From: Bacteroidota bacterium
Lineage (GTDB): Bacteria; Bacteroidota; Bacteroidia; Chitinophagales; Chitinophagaceae
Direction: 5' to 3'
NCBI GenBank assembly: GCA_029573235.1
Contig: JAKQGX010000037.1
Location: forward strand, 1 to 64,000
DNA length: 64,000 bases
Shown: in pieces, positions 16,284 to 25,483 of the stretch
Numbering within the stretch: the first letter of the stretch is position 1
Layout: every line of letters begins with the position of its first letter
Position numbers and translations under genes: made by a program
The notes under the pieces: model-generated
Databases searched by the model: none
What the model was told of the DNA's origin: nothing
What the model saw: only the letters and a program-made list of their open reading frames with translations

Positions 16284-17816
16284 ATGAATATGAATAACAT
16301 ATTGAAGACACTCGGTATTGAAAAGATAAACGAGGGTGCCTTCACCGGTACAAAATCCATCAAATCTTCCGGCGAAAAAATCGCGTCGTACTCTCCTGTA
16401 GATGGCAAGCTGATTGCAAGTGTTATCAGCGCCACCGAAAAGAACTACGATGCTGTTGTAAGGCAAGCAGAAAAAGCCTTTGAAGAATGGCGAATGATAC
16501 CGGCACCGAAGCGTGGTGAAGTAGTAAGACAAATTGGAGAAGCGCTTCGGAAATACAAAGAACCATTAGGCAAGCTTGTGTCTTATGAAATGGGTAAAAG
16601 CTTACAAGAGGGCTATGGCGAGGTACAGGAAATGATAGACATTGCGGACTTTGCAGTGGGCTTATCTCGCCAACTACACGGATTGACCATGCACAGCGAA
16701 AGACCTTTGCATCGTATGTACGAACAATGGCATCCGTTGGGTGTGGTAGGCATTATCAGTGCCTTCAACTTTCCGGTGGCAGTATGGAGCTGGAACGCCT
16801 TTATAGCCTGGGTTTGCGGTGATGTATGCGTGTGGAAACCTTCCGAAAAAACACCTTTAACCGCTCTCGCTTGCCAGCATATTGTTAGTGCTGTATTAAA
16901 AGCAAACAAAGTACCTGAAGGCATCAACGGATTGGTGATTGGCGGAAGAGATATTGGCGAACTCATGAGTGCCGATACGCGCGTGCCATTGGTATCAGCA
17001 ACTGGCTCTACCCGTATGGGAAAAGCAGTAGGAGCAACCGTAGCGGCGCGTCTGGGAAGATCGTTGTTGGAGTTGGGTGGTAACAATGCCATCATTATTT
17101 CAGAACATGCCGATTTGGATATTGCCTTGCCGGCAGCTTTGTTTGGTGCCGTGGGTACGGCAGGTCAGCGCTGCACTACAACCCGCCGCCTCATCATTCA
17201 TGAAAAAGTATATGATGTCTTTAAGAAAAAATTAGTGGCAGCCTACAAACAATTGAATATTGGCAATCCGCTGGATGAAAAAAATCATGTGGGTCCATTG
17301 ATAGATAAAGATGCAGTAGCAGCATATGAACATGCCATTAAAGAAGTGAAAAGAGAAGGAGGCAAGCAATTGGTAGCCGGCGGTGTATTAGAAGGCAAAG
17401 GCTATGAAAGTGGTTGTTATGTAAAACCATGCATCTACGAAGCGTCACCTGATTTTGCCATTGTACAACACGAGACCTTTGCGCCTATTTTATACCTCAT
17501 GAAGTACCAAACATTGAACGAAGCAATGGCTATTCAAAACAACGTACCACAGGGGTTGTCTTCGGCTATCATGACCTTAAACTTACGTGAAGCAGAACAA
17601 TACTTATCCTGCGCCGGCAGCGACTGTGGTATTGCCAACGTCAATATCGGTACGAGTGGTGCTGAAATTGGTGGTGCCTTTGGCGGAGAAAAAGAAACAG
17701 GGGGCGGCAGAGAAAGTGGCAGCGATAGTTGGAAAGCCTATATGCGCCGACAAACTAATACTATCAACTACAGTACACAATTGCCCCTCGCACAAGGCAT
17801 CAAGTTTAATATATAA
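16284..17816 (+). CDS. Aldehyde dehydrogenase, ALDH7/antiquitin type
   Basis: 510 residues from the ATG at 16284. Family signs: SAFNFPVAVWSWN, WKPSEKTPLTA (NAD ribose binding), SATGSTRMGKAV, the general base in LLELGGNNAIII, and catalytic Cys297 in GTAGQRCTTTRR. The GGNN and RCTTTRR variants are those of ALDH7 enzymes, alpha-aminoadipic (piperideine-6-carboxylate) semialdehyde dehydrogenases of lysine breakdown. In Bacteroidota this enzyme usually acts as L-aminoadipate-semialdehyde dehydrogenase, NAD-dependent and cytoplasmic. No other lysine catabolic gene is in the window, so the assignment rests on sequence only. Confidence 0.9.
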   Translation: MNMNNILKTLGIEKINEGAFTGTKSIKSSGEKIASYSPVDGKLIASVISATEKNYDAVVRQAEKAFEEWRMIPAPKRGEVVRQIGEALRKYKEPLGKLVSYEMGKSLQEGYGEVQEMIDIADFAVGLSRQLHGLTMHSERPLHRMYEQWHPLGVVGIISAFNFPVAVWSWNAFIAWVCGDVCVWKPSEKTPLTALACQHIVSAVLKANKVPEGINGLVIGGRDIGELMSADTRVPLVSATGSTRMGKAVGATVAARLGRSLLELGGNNAIIISEHADLDIALPAALFGAVGTAGQRCTTTRRLIIHEKVYDVFKKKLVAAYKQLNIGNPLDEKNHVGPLIDKDAVAAYEHAIKEVKREGGKQLVAGGVLEGKGYESGCYVKPCIYEASPDFAIVQHETFAPILYLMKYQTLNEAMAIQNNVPQGLSSAIMTLNLREAEQYLSCAGSDCGIANVNIGTSGAEIGGAFGGEKETGGGRESGSDSWKAYMRRQTNTINYSTQLPLAQGIKFNI

Positions 17817-17868
17817 CACACTTCGGTGTGCCACTGCTGCTATTCCACTGAAATAACAGAAAGAAAAA

Positions 17869-17912
17869 ACAGCCCCACATTTGTCAAAAGAATCGACAGA
17901 ATGTGGGGCTGT
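17869..17912. terminator. Bidirectional terminator between aldehyde dehydrogenase and thioredoxin
   Basis: ACAGCCCCACATT (17869-17881) pairs with AATGTGGGGCTGT (17900-17912), 13 bp, with a further inner TGTC/GACA. It is preceded by A6 on the left, giving a T tract on the minus strand. Confidence 0.85.
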
Positions 17913-17928
17913 AATTTGCTAATAAGAA

Positions 17929-18249
17929 CTATGCTAAATGCTGTTGAATTTTTTTCTCGAAAGCACTTTTCGGAGCAGCGCCTACTTGTTTATCCACTAC
18001 TTGTCCGTTTTTAATAAACAACACTGCAGGAATACTGGTGATACCGTAGTTGATAGACAATTGTGGGTTTTCATCCACATTTACTTTTCCTACGATTACT
18101 TTCCCATCATATTCTTTAGCCAAAGCTTCAATGGTTGGGCCTAAAGCCAAACAAGGTCCGCACCAAGGTGCCCAGAAGTCTATTACGGAAAGCTTATCTG
18201 CTTTTAATACTTCAGCTTCAAAATTAGAATCTGTGAATACTGCTGCCAT
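17929..18249 (-). CDS. trxA: Thioredoxin
   Basis: 106 residues, standard single-domain thioredoxin length. Active site WCGPC at residues 29-33 (Cys30, Cys33), the cis-Pro in TSIPAVLFI, and the conserved Asp in VIDFWAP. No signal peptide, so cytoplasmic; it reduces protein disulfides with electrons from thioredoxin reductase. Single gene facing the aldehyde dehydrogenase across a shared terminator. Confidence 0.96.
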   Translation of the reverse strand: MAAVFTDSNFEAEVLKADKLSVIDFWAPWCGPCLALGPTIEALAKEYDGKVIVGKVNVDENPQLSINYGITSIPAVLFIKNGQVVDKQVGAAPKSAFEKKIQQHLA

Positions 18250-18453
18250 TGTGTTGTTTTTTTTGATTTAAAATTTTTACAAGAATGTAAAGGTAATAGC
18301 AATCTTTATTCCATTCCAAATAAACTGACAGAATAGCACTATAACCTTTCCTCATTTTGAAAAAGACAAAAATATTGTATGCAGCTGCACCTACCGAAGC
18401 CCACAAAAATAGATAGCATCCAAATTCGTTATATAAGAACCATCGATAGATAG

Positions 18454-18461
18454 TACATTTG
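18454..18461 (+). promoter_or_regulatory. -7 box of the ureohydrolase gene
   Basis: TACATTTG, full TAnnTTTG match, 20 bp before the ATG at 18482. Confidence 0.6.
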
Positions 18462-18481
18462 CACCTCAAAAACAATCTGTA

Positions 18482-19525
18482 ATGGCACTCGATCTATCCC
18501 AATTTGATGCTAATAGTGTAGGCTTAAAGTCTAATAATATTTTTGGATTACCCTCTACCCAAGACAATGCCGACCTCATTTTGCTGCCGGTGCCATGGGA
18601 GGTAACCATTTCTTATAGAGATGGTACTTCCAGAGGTCCTGAAAATATTTTTGATGCATCCATGCAGGTAGATTTGTACGACCCAGATGTGAAAGACGGA
18701 TGGAAGAAGGGGTTTTATATGATGCCGGTGGATAAAAACATAAAGAAAAAAAGCGGCTACCTCCGACAGTGTGCTGAGTTGATTATTTCGCATCTAGTAG
18801 ATGGGGGCACGGTAGAAGATAATGAACAGCTTACCGGCAAACTAAATGAAGTGAATGAAGGCGGAAAGATGCTTTGCAATTGGGTGCAAGAGATGACCGC
18901 AACTCTTTTAAAACAAGGGAAAAAAGTAGGATTGGTAGGTGGCGACCACAGCACTCCACTAGGCTTTATCAAAGCATTATCGGAAATACACTCGAGTTTT
19001 GCTGTGTTGCAGATTGACGCCCATGCGGATCTTCGTGAGGCTTACGAAGGATTTACCTATTCGCATGCATCCATCATGTACAATGTATTAAAGGAAGTTC
19101 CTCAAGTAGCTCAATTAGTGCAAGTGGGCATCCGTGATTATTGCGATGAAGAAATGGAGATGATAGAAAACGATGCGCGCATCACTACTTTTTTTGACAA
19201 AGGACTGAAAGAACGAATGTATGAGGGGGAAACTTGGAAGAATATATGTGAAGACATAGTCAGCCGATTGCCTCAAAAAGTATATATCAGTTTCGATATA
19301 GATGGTCTCGACCCCAAACTTTGCCCCAATACCGGAACCCCTGTGCCCGGTGGTTTTGAATTGGATCAGATGTTTTATCTGTTTAAAATATTGAAAGCCT
19401 CCGGAAAAGAAATCATCGGCTTCGACCTAAACGAAGTATCAATGGGTACAAACAATGCAGATAGTATTGACGGTATTGTAGGGGCTAGATTGTTGTATAA
19501 ACTATGTAATTACTCGGTAGCGTAA
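18482..19525 (+). CDS. Arginase/agmatinase-family ureohydrolase
   Basis: 347 residues. The binuclear manganese site is complete: GGDHS (His ligand), DAHADLR (Asp-His-Asp) and DIDGLDP (Asp-x-Asp). Family members hydrolyse agmatine, arginine, formimidoylglutamate or guanidine. The long N-terminal part and a large insertion (about 95-140) separate it from the short classical SpeB; it fits the agmatinase-family group of Bacteroidota. Taken with the deoxyhypusine-synthase-like gene at 39310-40290, a polyamine role is plausible, but the substrate cannot be fixed from sequence. Confidence 0.85.
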   Translation: MALDLSQFDANSVGLKSNNIFGLPSTQDNADLILLPVPWEVTISYRDGTSRGPENIFDASMQVDLYDPDVKDGWKKGFYMMPVDKNIKKKSGYLRQCAELIISHLVDGGTVEDNEQLTGKLNEVNEGGKMLCNWVQEMTATLLKQGKKVGLVGGDHSTPLGFIKALSEIHSSFAVLQIDAHADLREAYEGFTYSHASIMYNVLKEVPQVAQLVQVGIRDYCDEEMEMIENDARITTFFDKGLKERMYEGETWKNICEDIVSRLPQKVYISFDIDGLDPKLCPNTGTPVPGGFELDQMFYLFKILKASGKEIIGFDLNEVSMGTNNADSIDGIVGARLLYKLCNYSVA

Positions 19526-19590
19526 GCATCGCTTACAAGCTTTTATTTGCCCACCTTTCCCAGGTGCTAATAGCAATGGTATTTATTAAA

Positions 19591-19639
19591 AATACCCTTA
19601 ATTGGGTATTGCATTGCGATGGGCATTGCAGCATATTTG
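19591..19639 (+). promoter_or_regulatory. Palindromic operator plus promoter of the TPR histidine kinase gene
   Basis: AATACCC (19591-19597), 6 nt, GGGTATT (19604-19610), directly followed by G so that TTG (19609-19611) can be the -33 element; 20 nt later comes CATATTTG (19632-19639), one base off TAnnTTTG. The same arrangement with the same spacings occurs at 55091-55139. The start codon is 27 bp after the -7 box. A transcription factor dimer bound to the palindrome would touch RNA polymerase. Confidence 0.6.
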
Positions 19640-19666
19640 TAATGTCCTCCGGATACTATCACTGCC

Positions 19667-21484
19667 ATGAACCGCCCCTATAGGATAGCTTTGTTATGGT
19701 CCGCCCTATTATCATTAATAGGCATGTCCTTCTCCTTTGCGAAAGGCTATATAAACATGGATAGTCTTTTGACCTTGGCACGTAGCACCCATCAATACGA
19801 TACAGCACGCTTACGGCTTTACCGGCAATATAGCGAGTGTAATGGCCGCTCCTATCCATTAGCACGAATTACGGCTATGAACGAAGCCATACAATTGGCG
19901 ACAAAAATTGGCGACAAAAGACAAGTAGTCTTTTTCTATTTACAAAAAGGAAGTGCCTTTCAAGTCATTGGGAAACGAGACTCCGCTTACCAATGCTATC
20001 AGGAAGCCTTGGCAATAGCAGCGCAACATAAGTATCAACGACTACAAGGTGATGCTTACAATGAGATGGCTCGATTCTTCAGAGCTAAGGAACCGAAACG
20101 TGCCATTGCTTTATACGACAAAGCAATGAATGTATTCACGGCACTAAATGATACAGAAGGTATTGCTACTATTTGGAATGAATCGGGTGTGGCATACGAA
20201 TACCTACCGAATTATTCGGAAGCACTACGGCGATACCGACAATCATTAGCCCTTCAAGAACAGCGCAAAGACAGCACCGGTATTGGCTATTCTTTAGAAT
20301 TTATAGGTGGTGTACTCACCAAAATGAAGCAATATGAAACTGCGGAAACCTATCTAAAGCGCGCCCTCACTTTTCGGGAACTATTAAAAGATAGCTTTGC
20401 TTTATCCTATAACTATTTAGCATTGGGAGAACTTTATAGCCAAATGGGTAAAGGCGCCGCTTCACAATCTGCGCTTAATATCAGCATAGCCCTTAATAAA
20501 AAAATAGACAATGACTATGGATTATTGCAAGATTACGAATCAATAAGCCGTATGTACCAACGCCTTCACCAACCCGACTCGGCATTGCTGTATCAAAGCA
20601 AACACTACGAGATAAAAGACAAAATGTTTGCCTTACAAAAAGAAGAAATCATTGAAGAGCTGCATACCCGATACGAAACAAAAGAAAAAGAACTGCTGAT
20701 ATCACAACAAGAAAAAAGCATTGCCAACCGCAACAAAAGTATTACCCTCATTATCTCTTTCTTTTTATTGCTGGGTGCCACTGCAATAGGACTCTTTAAG
20801 CGGCACCAATACCGCCAAAGAATGCACTTGGAGCAGCTAAAGGCACAACAACAAGAAGAAGCCTCTAAAGCCATTGTAGAAATAGAAGAACGAGAACGCC
20901 AGCGAATAGCCTATGAGCTGCATGATGGAGTAGGGCAAATGGTGAGTGCCGCCCATATGAACCTCTTGCACCTACAGCGGGAAGATGTAACCCAACCACA
21001 GTTTCAAAACCAACTCAACAAGGCAATAGGCATTGTAGGTGATGCCTACCAAGAGTTGCGACACATAGCCCATAACATGGCTCCCTATGCCTTGGAACGC
21101 AATGATTTTTCTACTGCGTTATTTTCTTTAATTAATCGGATAGATACCGAAGTGCTGGCTATCAATTTATACACCGAAGGACTGGATACGCCCTTTGATA
21201 AAAGCACTGCTTCGGTTTTATATCGCATTATTCAAGAAGCCGTCAACAATGTCATCAAACATGCCCAAGCCACCCGGTTTGATATTTCGTTGATAAAAGA
21301 CAGCGAAGGACTCCAGCTAACTTTGGAAGATAATGGTAAAGGGTTTGACAGCAATAGCCCAAAATACACCGAAGGTGCCGGGCTGGGAAACATTCGAAAT
21401 AGAGTGCAGTTTTTAAAAGGAGAAATAGAAATAGATTCCGCCCCAGGCAGAGGAACTCTTATAGCAGTTTTTATTCCGGTGTAA
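19667..21484 (+). CDS. TPR-containing sensor histidine kinase (HisKA_3 type)
   Basis: 605 residues: signal peptide or anchor (1-26), a periplasmic sensor of about six tetratricopeptide repeats (about 70-320), a coiled stretch, one membrane span (about 357-376), then a cytoplasmic kinase. The HisKA_3 H-box is RIAYELHDGVGQ with phospho-acceptor His419; the ATPase has the N-box QEAVNNVIKHA, G1 DNGKGFD and G2 GLGNIRNRV. Kinases of this kind phosphorylate NarL/LuxR-type regulators. No regulator gene is adjacent, so it is an orphan here. Its promoter carries the AATACCC palindrome. Confidence 0.92.
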   Translation: MNRPYRIALLWSALLSLIGMSFSFAKGYINMDSLLTLARSTHQYDTARLRLYRQYSECNGRSYPLARITAMNEAIQLATKIGDKRQVVFFYLQKGSAFQVIGKRDSAYQCYQEALAIAAQHKYQRLQGDAYNEMARFFRAKEPKRAIALYDKAMNVFTALNDTEGIATIWNESGVAYEYLPNYSEALRRYRQSLALQEQRKDSTGIGYSLEFIGGVLTKMKQYETAETYLKRALTFRELLKDSFALSYNYLALGELYSQMGKGAASQSALNISIALNKKIDNDYGLLQDYESISRMYQRLHQPDSALLYQSKHYEIKDKMFALQKEEIIEELHTRYETKEKELLISQQEKSIANRNKSITLIISFFLLLGATAIGLFKRHQYRQRMHLEQLKAQQQEEASKAIVEIEERERQRIAYELHDGVGQMVSAAHMNLLHLQREDVTQPQFQNQLNKAIGIVGDAYQELRHIAHNMAPYALERNDFSTALFSLINRIDTEVLAINLYTEGLDTPFDKSTASVLYRIIQEAVNNVIKHAQATRFDISLIKDSEGLQLTLEDNGKGFDSNSPKYTEGAGLGNIRNRVQFLKGEIEIDSAPGRGTLIAVFIPV

Positions 21485-21612
21485 AAAGCAGGAAAAGGAA
21501 CTGATAAAAATACTCTTTTGCATTGCTATCAATTCTTTGAATGTTCTTTGTCTGAAGCACATCCTAATGGGTGTGTAATTGAATCTACAAAACCTAAACT
21601 ATAGTTCTTTTC

Positions 21613-21648
21613 AAAAGAGTTACTTTCGACAAGGAAGTAGCTTTTTTT
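21613..21648 (+). terminator. Terminator after the histidine kinase
   Basis: AGTTACTTTC (21618-21627) pairs with GGAAGTAGCT (21633-21642) with G-U wobbles, loop GACAA, flanked by A4 on the left and followed by T6. It lies 130 nt after the stop codon; 21485-21612 holds nothing I recognise. Confidence 0.75.
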
Positions 21649-21702
21649 ATTTCTTACATACTGCTATTATCTTGCAAAACGTTTTGTGGGAACAACAGAG
21701 GA

Positions 21703-23655
21703 ATGAAAGTATCCGTTATCATCGTCAATTATAATGTACAATACTTTTTGGAGGTATGCCTCCATAGTGTTTTTCGTGCCTTATCGGCTACCAGTGGCGA
21801 AGTAATTGTTGTTGATAACCAATCGACCGATGGCAGCCTATCTATGATACGCGAGCGTTTCCCTGAAGTGAAGCTCATAGCCAACGAAATCAATCAGGGC
21901 TTTGGGAAAGCCAATAACCAAGGTGTAGCCATTGCGCAAGGCGACTATTTGCTTTTTTTAAATCCGGATACGGTATTGCCCGAAGATTTTTTTGAAAAGA
22001 CCTTGACGTACATGGAGGCACATCCTGAAGCAGGCTGCTTGGGCCCCAAATTACTAGATGGCAAAGGACAGTATGCACCGGAGAGCAAACGTTCTTTCCC
22101 TGCTTTGTCGGTAGCACTCTACAAAACGACCGGCATCAACAAGCTGTTTTCAAAATCACCGTATTTTAATAAGTATTATGCCGTACATATCGGAGAAGAT
22201 GAAACAGCTCCGGTAGATGTGTTGATGGGTTGTTGCATGCTGCTACGCACCCAAGTACTGGATAAAATAAAAGTGGCATTTGATGAAGATTTTTTCATGT
22301 ATGGGGAAGATATAGACCTGTCCTATCGGATTCAGAAGGCGGGATATCAAAATATCTATTTCCCGGAAACCAGCATTATTCACTACAAAGGAGAGAGTAC
22401 CAAAAAGACTACATTGTCTTATGTGAAGATATTCAATGAGGCACTATCCTTATTTGTAAAGAAAAACTACCCTGCTTCGAAAGCTAAAGTTTTTTCCTTT
22501 GTGATAAATGCCGGTATTGTATTTCGGGCAATGATTACATTGTTAAAAAACTTTCTTTCTATCATCAAAATGCCATTGCTGGATATGCTGCTGTTGCTTT
22601 GCGTATATTGGATAGTAAAAGAAGTATATCTGTTCGACATAAAAGGATACACCGAAATAAAACCATTAGCGTTAGCCATTACAGTTCCGGTTTATTTGTC
22701 GCTTTGGTTGGGCAGCATGTACTTGAATGGCGTTTATGAATTATCGTATCACCCCTTACGTGTTATAAGAGGCATGGCTGTAGGTACCGTGTTGGCCATT
22801 GCATACTATGGGTTGTTGCAAACAGAATTTCGCTACTCTCGTGTTATCATTATCTCTACGGCTTTTATAGGTACGATATTGATGTTGCTCATGCATCGGG
22901 TGTTGTATCATTTTAAGATTCTGAAGTACATTCCTTATGATAGAATATCTAAAAAGACAACCATTATTGCAGGGGTTGAAGAATATGCAGCTACGGCAAA
23001 ACTGATGCGTGACACGGAATATCCATTGCAATTATTTGGAAGAATAAGCAATGGTAGTGATAAGGAAATTGATGCCTTGAGCAATCGAAGCCATTTGTCT
23101 GAAACGCTTTACCAATCAGGTATTCAAGAGGTAGTTTTCGGTATGAATGATCTGACGTATAAAGAAGTATTTGCGATGATGCAGCAATGTGGAGCAGCAT
23201 ACGAATACAAAATTCACCTCGATGGTAGTAAGGGCTTTGTGGGTAGCAATTCACGCCATACTTCGGGAGATATTTATATTACGGCTCCCAAATACAACCT
23301 GTCGCATAGCTATCATGTACGCAATAAAAGGCTGTTTGATTGGGGTTTTTCATTCGTGTTATTAGCAGGGTATCCGATGGTGGTTTTTGTAATGAAGAAA
23401 GGGAGCTTGTTTCAAAATATACTAGCGGTGATAAGTGGAAAAAAGACTTGGGTAGGCTATGGCAAACAAACGCATTCTGAAAAATTGCCCTTGTTGAAAA
23501 AGGCAGTTATACCTACTTATTACATGATGGATGCGGTGGTGCCGAATGAAATAATCATCGAAAAAACAGACACCGAATATGCCTTGCATTATAATGTTTT
23601 TTATGACCTCAGATTAGCCATAAAAAACTTTAAATTTTTATCTCGAAAAGACTAA
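21703..23655 (+). CDS. GT2 glycosyltransferase fused to membrane and NAD-binding-like domains
   Basis: 650 residues. Residues 1-235 are a rhamnosyltransferase-like GT2 domain: VSVIIVNYNVQYF, VVDNQSTDGS, FLNPDTVLP (DxD-like) and GEDIDLSYR. Residues about 285-405 hold four membrane segments; about 415-535 look like the nucleotide-binding domain that precedes the catalytic part of polyprenyl-phosphate sugar transferases (KTTIIAGVEEYAATAKLMR, IQEVVFGMNDLTYKEVF). The last 110 residues contain one more span and WVGYGKQ, reminiscent of the sugar-phosphate transferase tail but without its catalytic core. Likely envelope polysaccharide synthesis; whether the second half transfers a sugar phosphate is doubtful. 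Confidence 0.83.
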   Translation: MKVSVIIVNYNVQYFLEVCLHSVFRALSATSGEVIVVDNQSTDGSLSMIRERFPEVKLIANEINQGFGKANNQGVAIAQGDYLLFLNPDTVLPEDFFEKTLTYMEAHPEAGCLGPKLLDGKGQYAPESKRSFPALSVALYKTTGINKLFSKSPYFNKYYAVHIGEDETAPVDVLMGCCMLLRTQVLDKIKVAFDEDFFMYGEDIDLSYRIQKAGYQNIYFPETSIIHYKGESTKKTTLSYVKIFNEALSLFVKKNYPASKAKVFSFVINAGIVFRAMITLLKNFLSIIKMPLLDMLLLLCVYWIVKEVYLFDIKGYTEIKPLALAITVPVYLSLWLGSMYLNGVYELSYHPLRVIRGMAVGTVLAIAYYGLLQTEFRYSRVIIISTAFIGTILMLLMHRVLYHFKILKYIPYDRISKKTTIIAGVEEYAATAKLMRDTEYPLQLFGRISNGSDKEIDALSNRSHLSETLYQSGIQEVVFGMNDLTYKEVFAMMQQCGAAYEYKIHLDGSKGFVGSNSRHTSGDIYITAPKYNLSHSYHVRNKRLFDWGFSFVLLAGYPMVVFVMKKGSLFQNILAVISGKKTWVGYGKQTHSEKLPLLKKAVIPTYYMMDAVVPNEIIIEKTDTEYALHYNVFYDLRLAIKNFKFLSRKD

Positions 23656-23661
23656 AAAATA

Positions 23662-23692
23662 TTTTGCCGATAAATTATCCTGATTATCTTTG
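23662..23692 (+). promoter_or_regulatory. tRNA-Asn promoter (-33 and -7)
   Basis: TTTTG (23662-23666), 18 nt, TATCTTTG (23685-23692): a canonical Bacteroidota promoter, 23 bp before the tRNA. The same elements with the same spacing precede tRNA-Ser at 44673-44703. Confidence 0.8.
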
Positions 23693-23715
23693 CAATCCCA
23701 AAAACAACGGAACAC

Positions 23716-23789
23716 TCCTCCTTAGCTCAGTTGGTTAGAGCATCTGACTGTTAATCAGAGGGTCGCTGGTTCAAGTCCAGCAGGGGGAG
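23716..23789 (+). tRNA. tRNA-Asn (anticodon GUU)
   Basis: Acceptor TCCTCCT/AGGGGGA with discriminator G, D arm GCTCAGTTGGTTAGAGC, anticodon stem TCTGA/TCAGA with loop CTGTTAA (anticodon GUU), T arm GCTGG-TTCAAGT-CCAGC. CCA not encoded. Confidence 0.97.
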
Positions 23790-23796
23790 CACCTCC

Positions 23797-23826
23797 AAAG
23801 GTTACGAACTTCGTAACCTTTTTTCT
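23797..23826 (+). terminator. tRNA-Asn terminator; nothing recognised in 23827-24134
   Basis: AAAGGTTACGA (23797-23807) pairs with TCGTAACCTTT (23811-23821), loop ACT, continuing into a T-rich tail. The following ~310 bp up to 24134 are AT-rich and show no gene, repeat or clear promoter. Confidence 0.85.
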
Positions 23827-24134
23827 TTTCTATACTTTCTAATTTGCCCATGAGGGTTGCGTAGCTTACCACTTCTAGTACATTTTTTCCTTTGTTTACA
23901 GATGTTTAATATGTATTTTTATATATACTAATGTGAGGCGACCAAATGAGTAGTAGCAAGTATGGGCTATTATAAAGGCATCATCGGATAAAAGCTTACA
24001 ATAAATAAGCAGCACCTAGTATAGAGGCGATAAAATAGCCATTGATTGTAGGGACGGAAATATTTCTACTTGAAAAAGAGTAACTATTCGGCATTCTCTA
24101 TACCCTTATTAATTCTTAAAAAAATTCCTAAGCC

Positions 24135-25409
24135 ATGAAAACAAAACCCTCATCCACCAATCGAATGGTACTCTTATTGGATACCGATTCGAAAAGCACA
24201 ATGAAAAAAGTGCAACAAGAATTGCAAGTGAAGTTGACGTCTTCTGCAGAGTTGTCTAGCAAAGTAAGTTGCAAAGAAGTACTGGAGACTGATAGTGGTA
24301 TTCTATTTAAGAATATCGGTATTGCCGTTGTAGAAAATGTAGCTATTCAACAAATGGAATATGCTGCAGCCAAGCACCCAAAAATACTTCATTGGGAAAA
24401 AGAGCGAGTCTTTACAACGGCTGATAATATTGCTGCACAGTTAGAAAAAGTAAAACAACAAATGGGTCGTTTGCAAACGGAGGTAGCCATGTTGGAATCG
24501 ATGTTAAAAGCAGCAGAAAGCAAGTCGAAAAAAAATGAATACCCTTTAACATGGGGACTCGAAAAAATGGGTTTGTCCGGCTGTGCTTATTCCGGAAAGG
24601 GAGTTGACCTATGTGTATTGGATACGGGTTTCTACCTTTCGCACCCCGACTTTAAAGGACGCAGCATTATCGGGAAGACATTCATACCCGGTGAGCCTTG
24701 GGATTATGATGGGCATGGGCATGGTACACATTGTGCAGGTACGGCTGCAGGATATTATTCCCCAACTAAAAAAATACGTTACGGCATCGCATACGAATCC
24801 AATATTTTCATCGGAAAAGTATTGTCGGATGAAGGCTCCGGAACAACAACGGGCGTAATAGACGCAATTGATTGGGCACTAGAAAAGAAGTGTGGGATCA
24901 TTTCAATGTCGTTATCTTCAATCGTTGCAAAAGGGGAAAAATCATCTCCCATTTTTGAACAAATAGGACAAAAAGCCCTGGCACAAAATACCTTGTTGAT
25001 AGCCGCTGCCGGAAATGAAAGCAAACGTCCTAAAGACATACAACCCGTTGGGAGTCCCGCCAATACGAATAGTATTATGGGCATTGGTGCCGTAGATAAT
25101 GATGATAACATTGCGCGCTTTTCGAATGGTAGCGTTAATCCTGGTGTGGGTAGCAAGATAAACTTAGTGGCTCCGGGTGTAGGAGTTTTTAGTTCCTATT
25201 CAAAAAATGCATCAGGCAAAAAAGCCTACCAAACACTAAACGGTACCAGCATGGCTACACCACATATCTCCGGATTAGCAGCTTTGTACAAGCAGGCTTA
25301 TCCTAATTTATCGGCAAAAGCACTATGGGCAAAAATGGAAAAAAACGCTTTGAAGATAAAGAATATGATGGCTAAAGATTATGGAAAAGGAATTGGAGTC
25401 TATTCATAA
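24135..25409 (+). CDS. S8 subtilisin-like serine protease without signal peptide
   Basis: 424 residues. Catalytic triad Asp163 (VLDTGF), His196 (HGTHCAGT), Ser372 (GTSMATPH), with oxyanion Asn294 (AAAGNES). No signal peptide: the N-terminus is MKTKPSSTNRM. Residues about 10-95 resemble an I9 propeptide (FKNIGIAVVENVAIQQMEY, ILHWEKERVF), then a coiled coil (about 100-130) links it to the protease domain. The lack of a signal suggests a cytoplasmic protease or export by an unusual route. The next gene (25484-25690) encodes a separate propeptide-like inhibitor, so activity may be held in check in trans. Confidence 0.92.
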   Translation: MKTKPSSTNRMVLLLDTDSKSTMKKVQQELQVKLTSSAELSSKVSCKEVLETDSGILFKNIGIAVVENVAIQQMEYAAAKHPKILHWEKERVFTTADNIAAQLEKVKQQMGRLQTEVAMLESMLKAAESKSKKNEYPLTWGLEKMGLSGCAYSGKGVDLCVLDTGFYLSHPDFKGRSIIGKTFIPGEPWDYDGHGHGTHCAGTAAGYYSPTKKIRYGIAYESNIFIGKVLSDEGSGTTTGVIDAIDWALEKKCGIISMSLSSIVAKGEKSSPIFEQIGQKALAQNTLLIAAAGNESKRPKDIQPVGSPANTNSIMGIGAVDNDDNIARFSNGSVNPGVGSKINLVAPGVGVFSSYSKNASGKKAYQTLNGTSMATPHISGLAALYKQAYPNLSAKALWAKMEKNALKIKNMMAKDYGKGIGVYS

Positions 25410-25483
25410 ACCACCATAATTATCGCACTGAAAGAAGCTTATTAATAACAATCATTTCTCCTGTAGAATCATACAACGACGTC

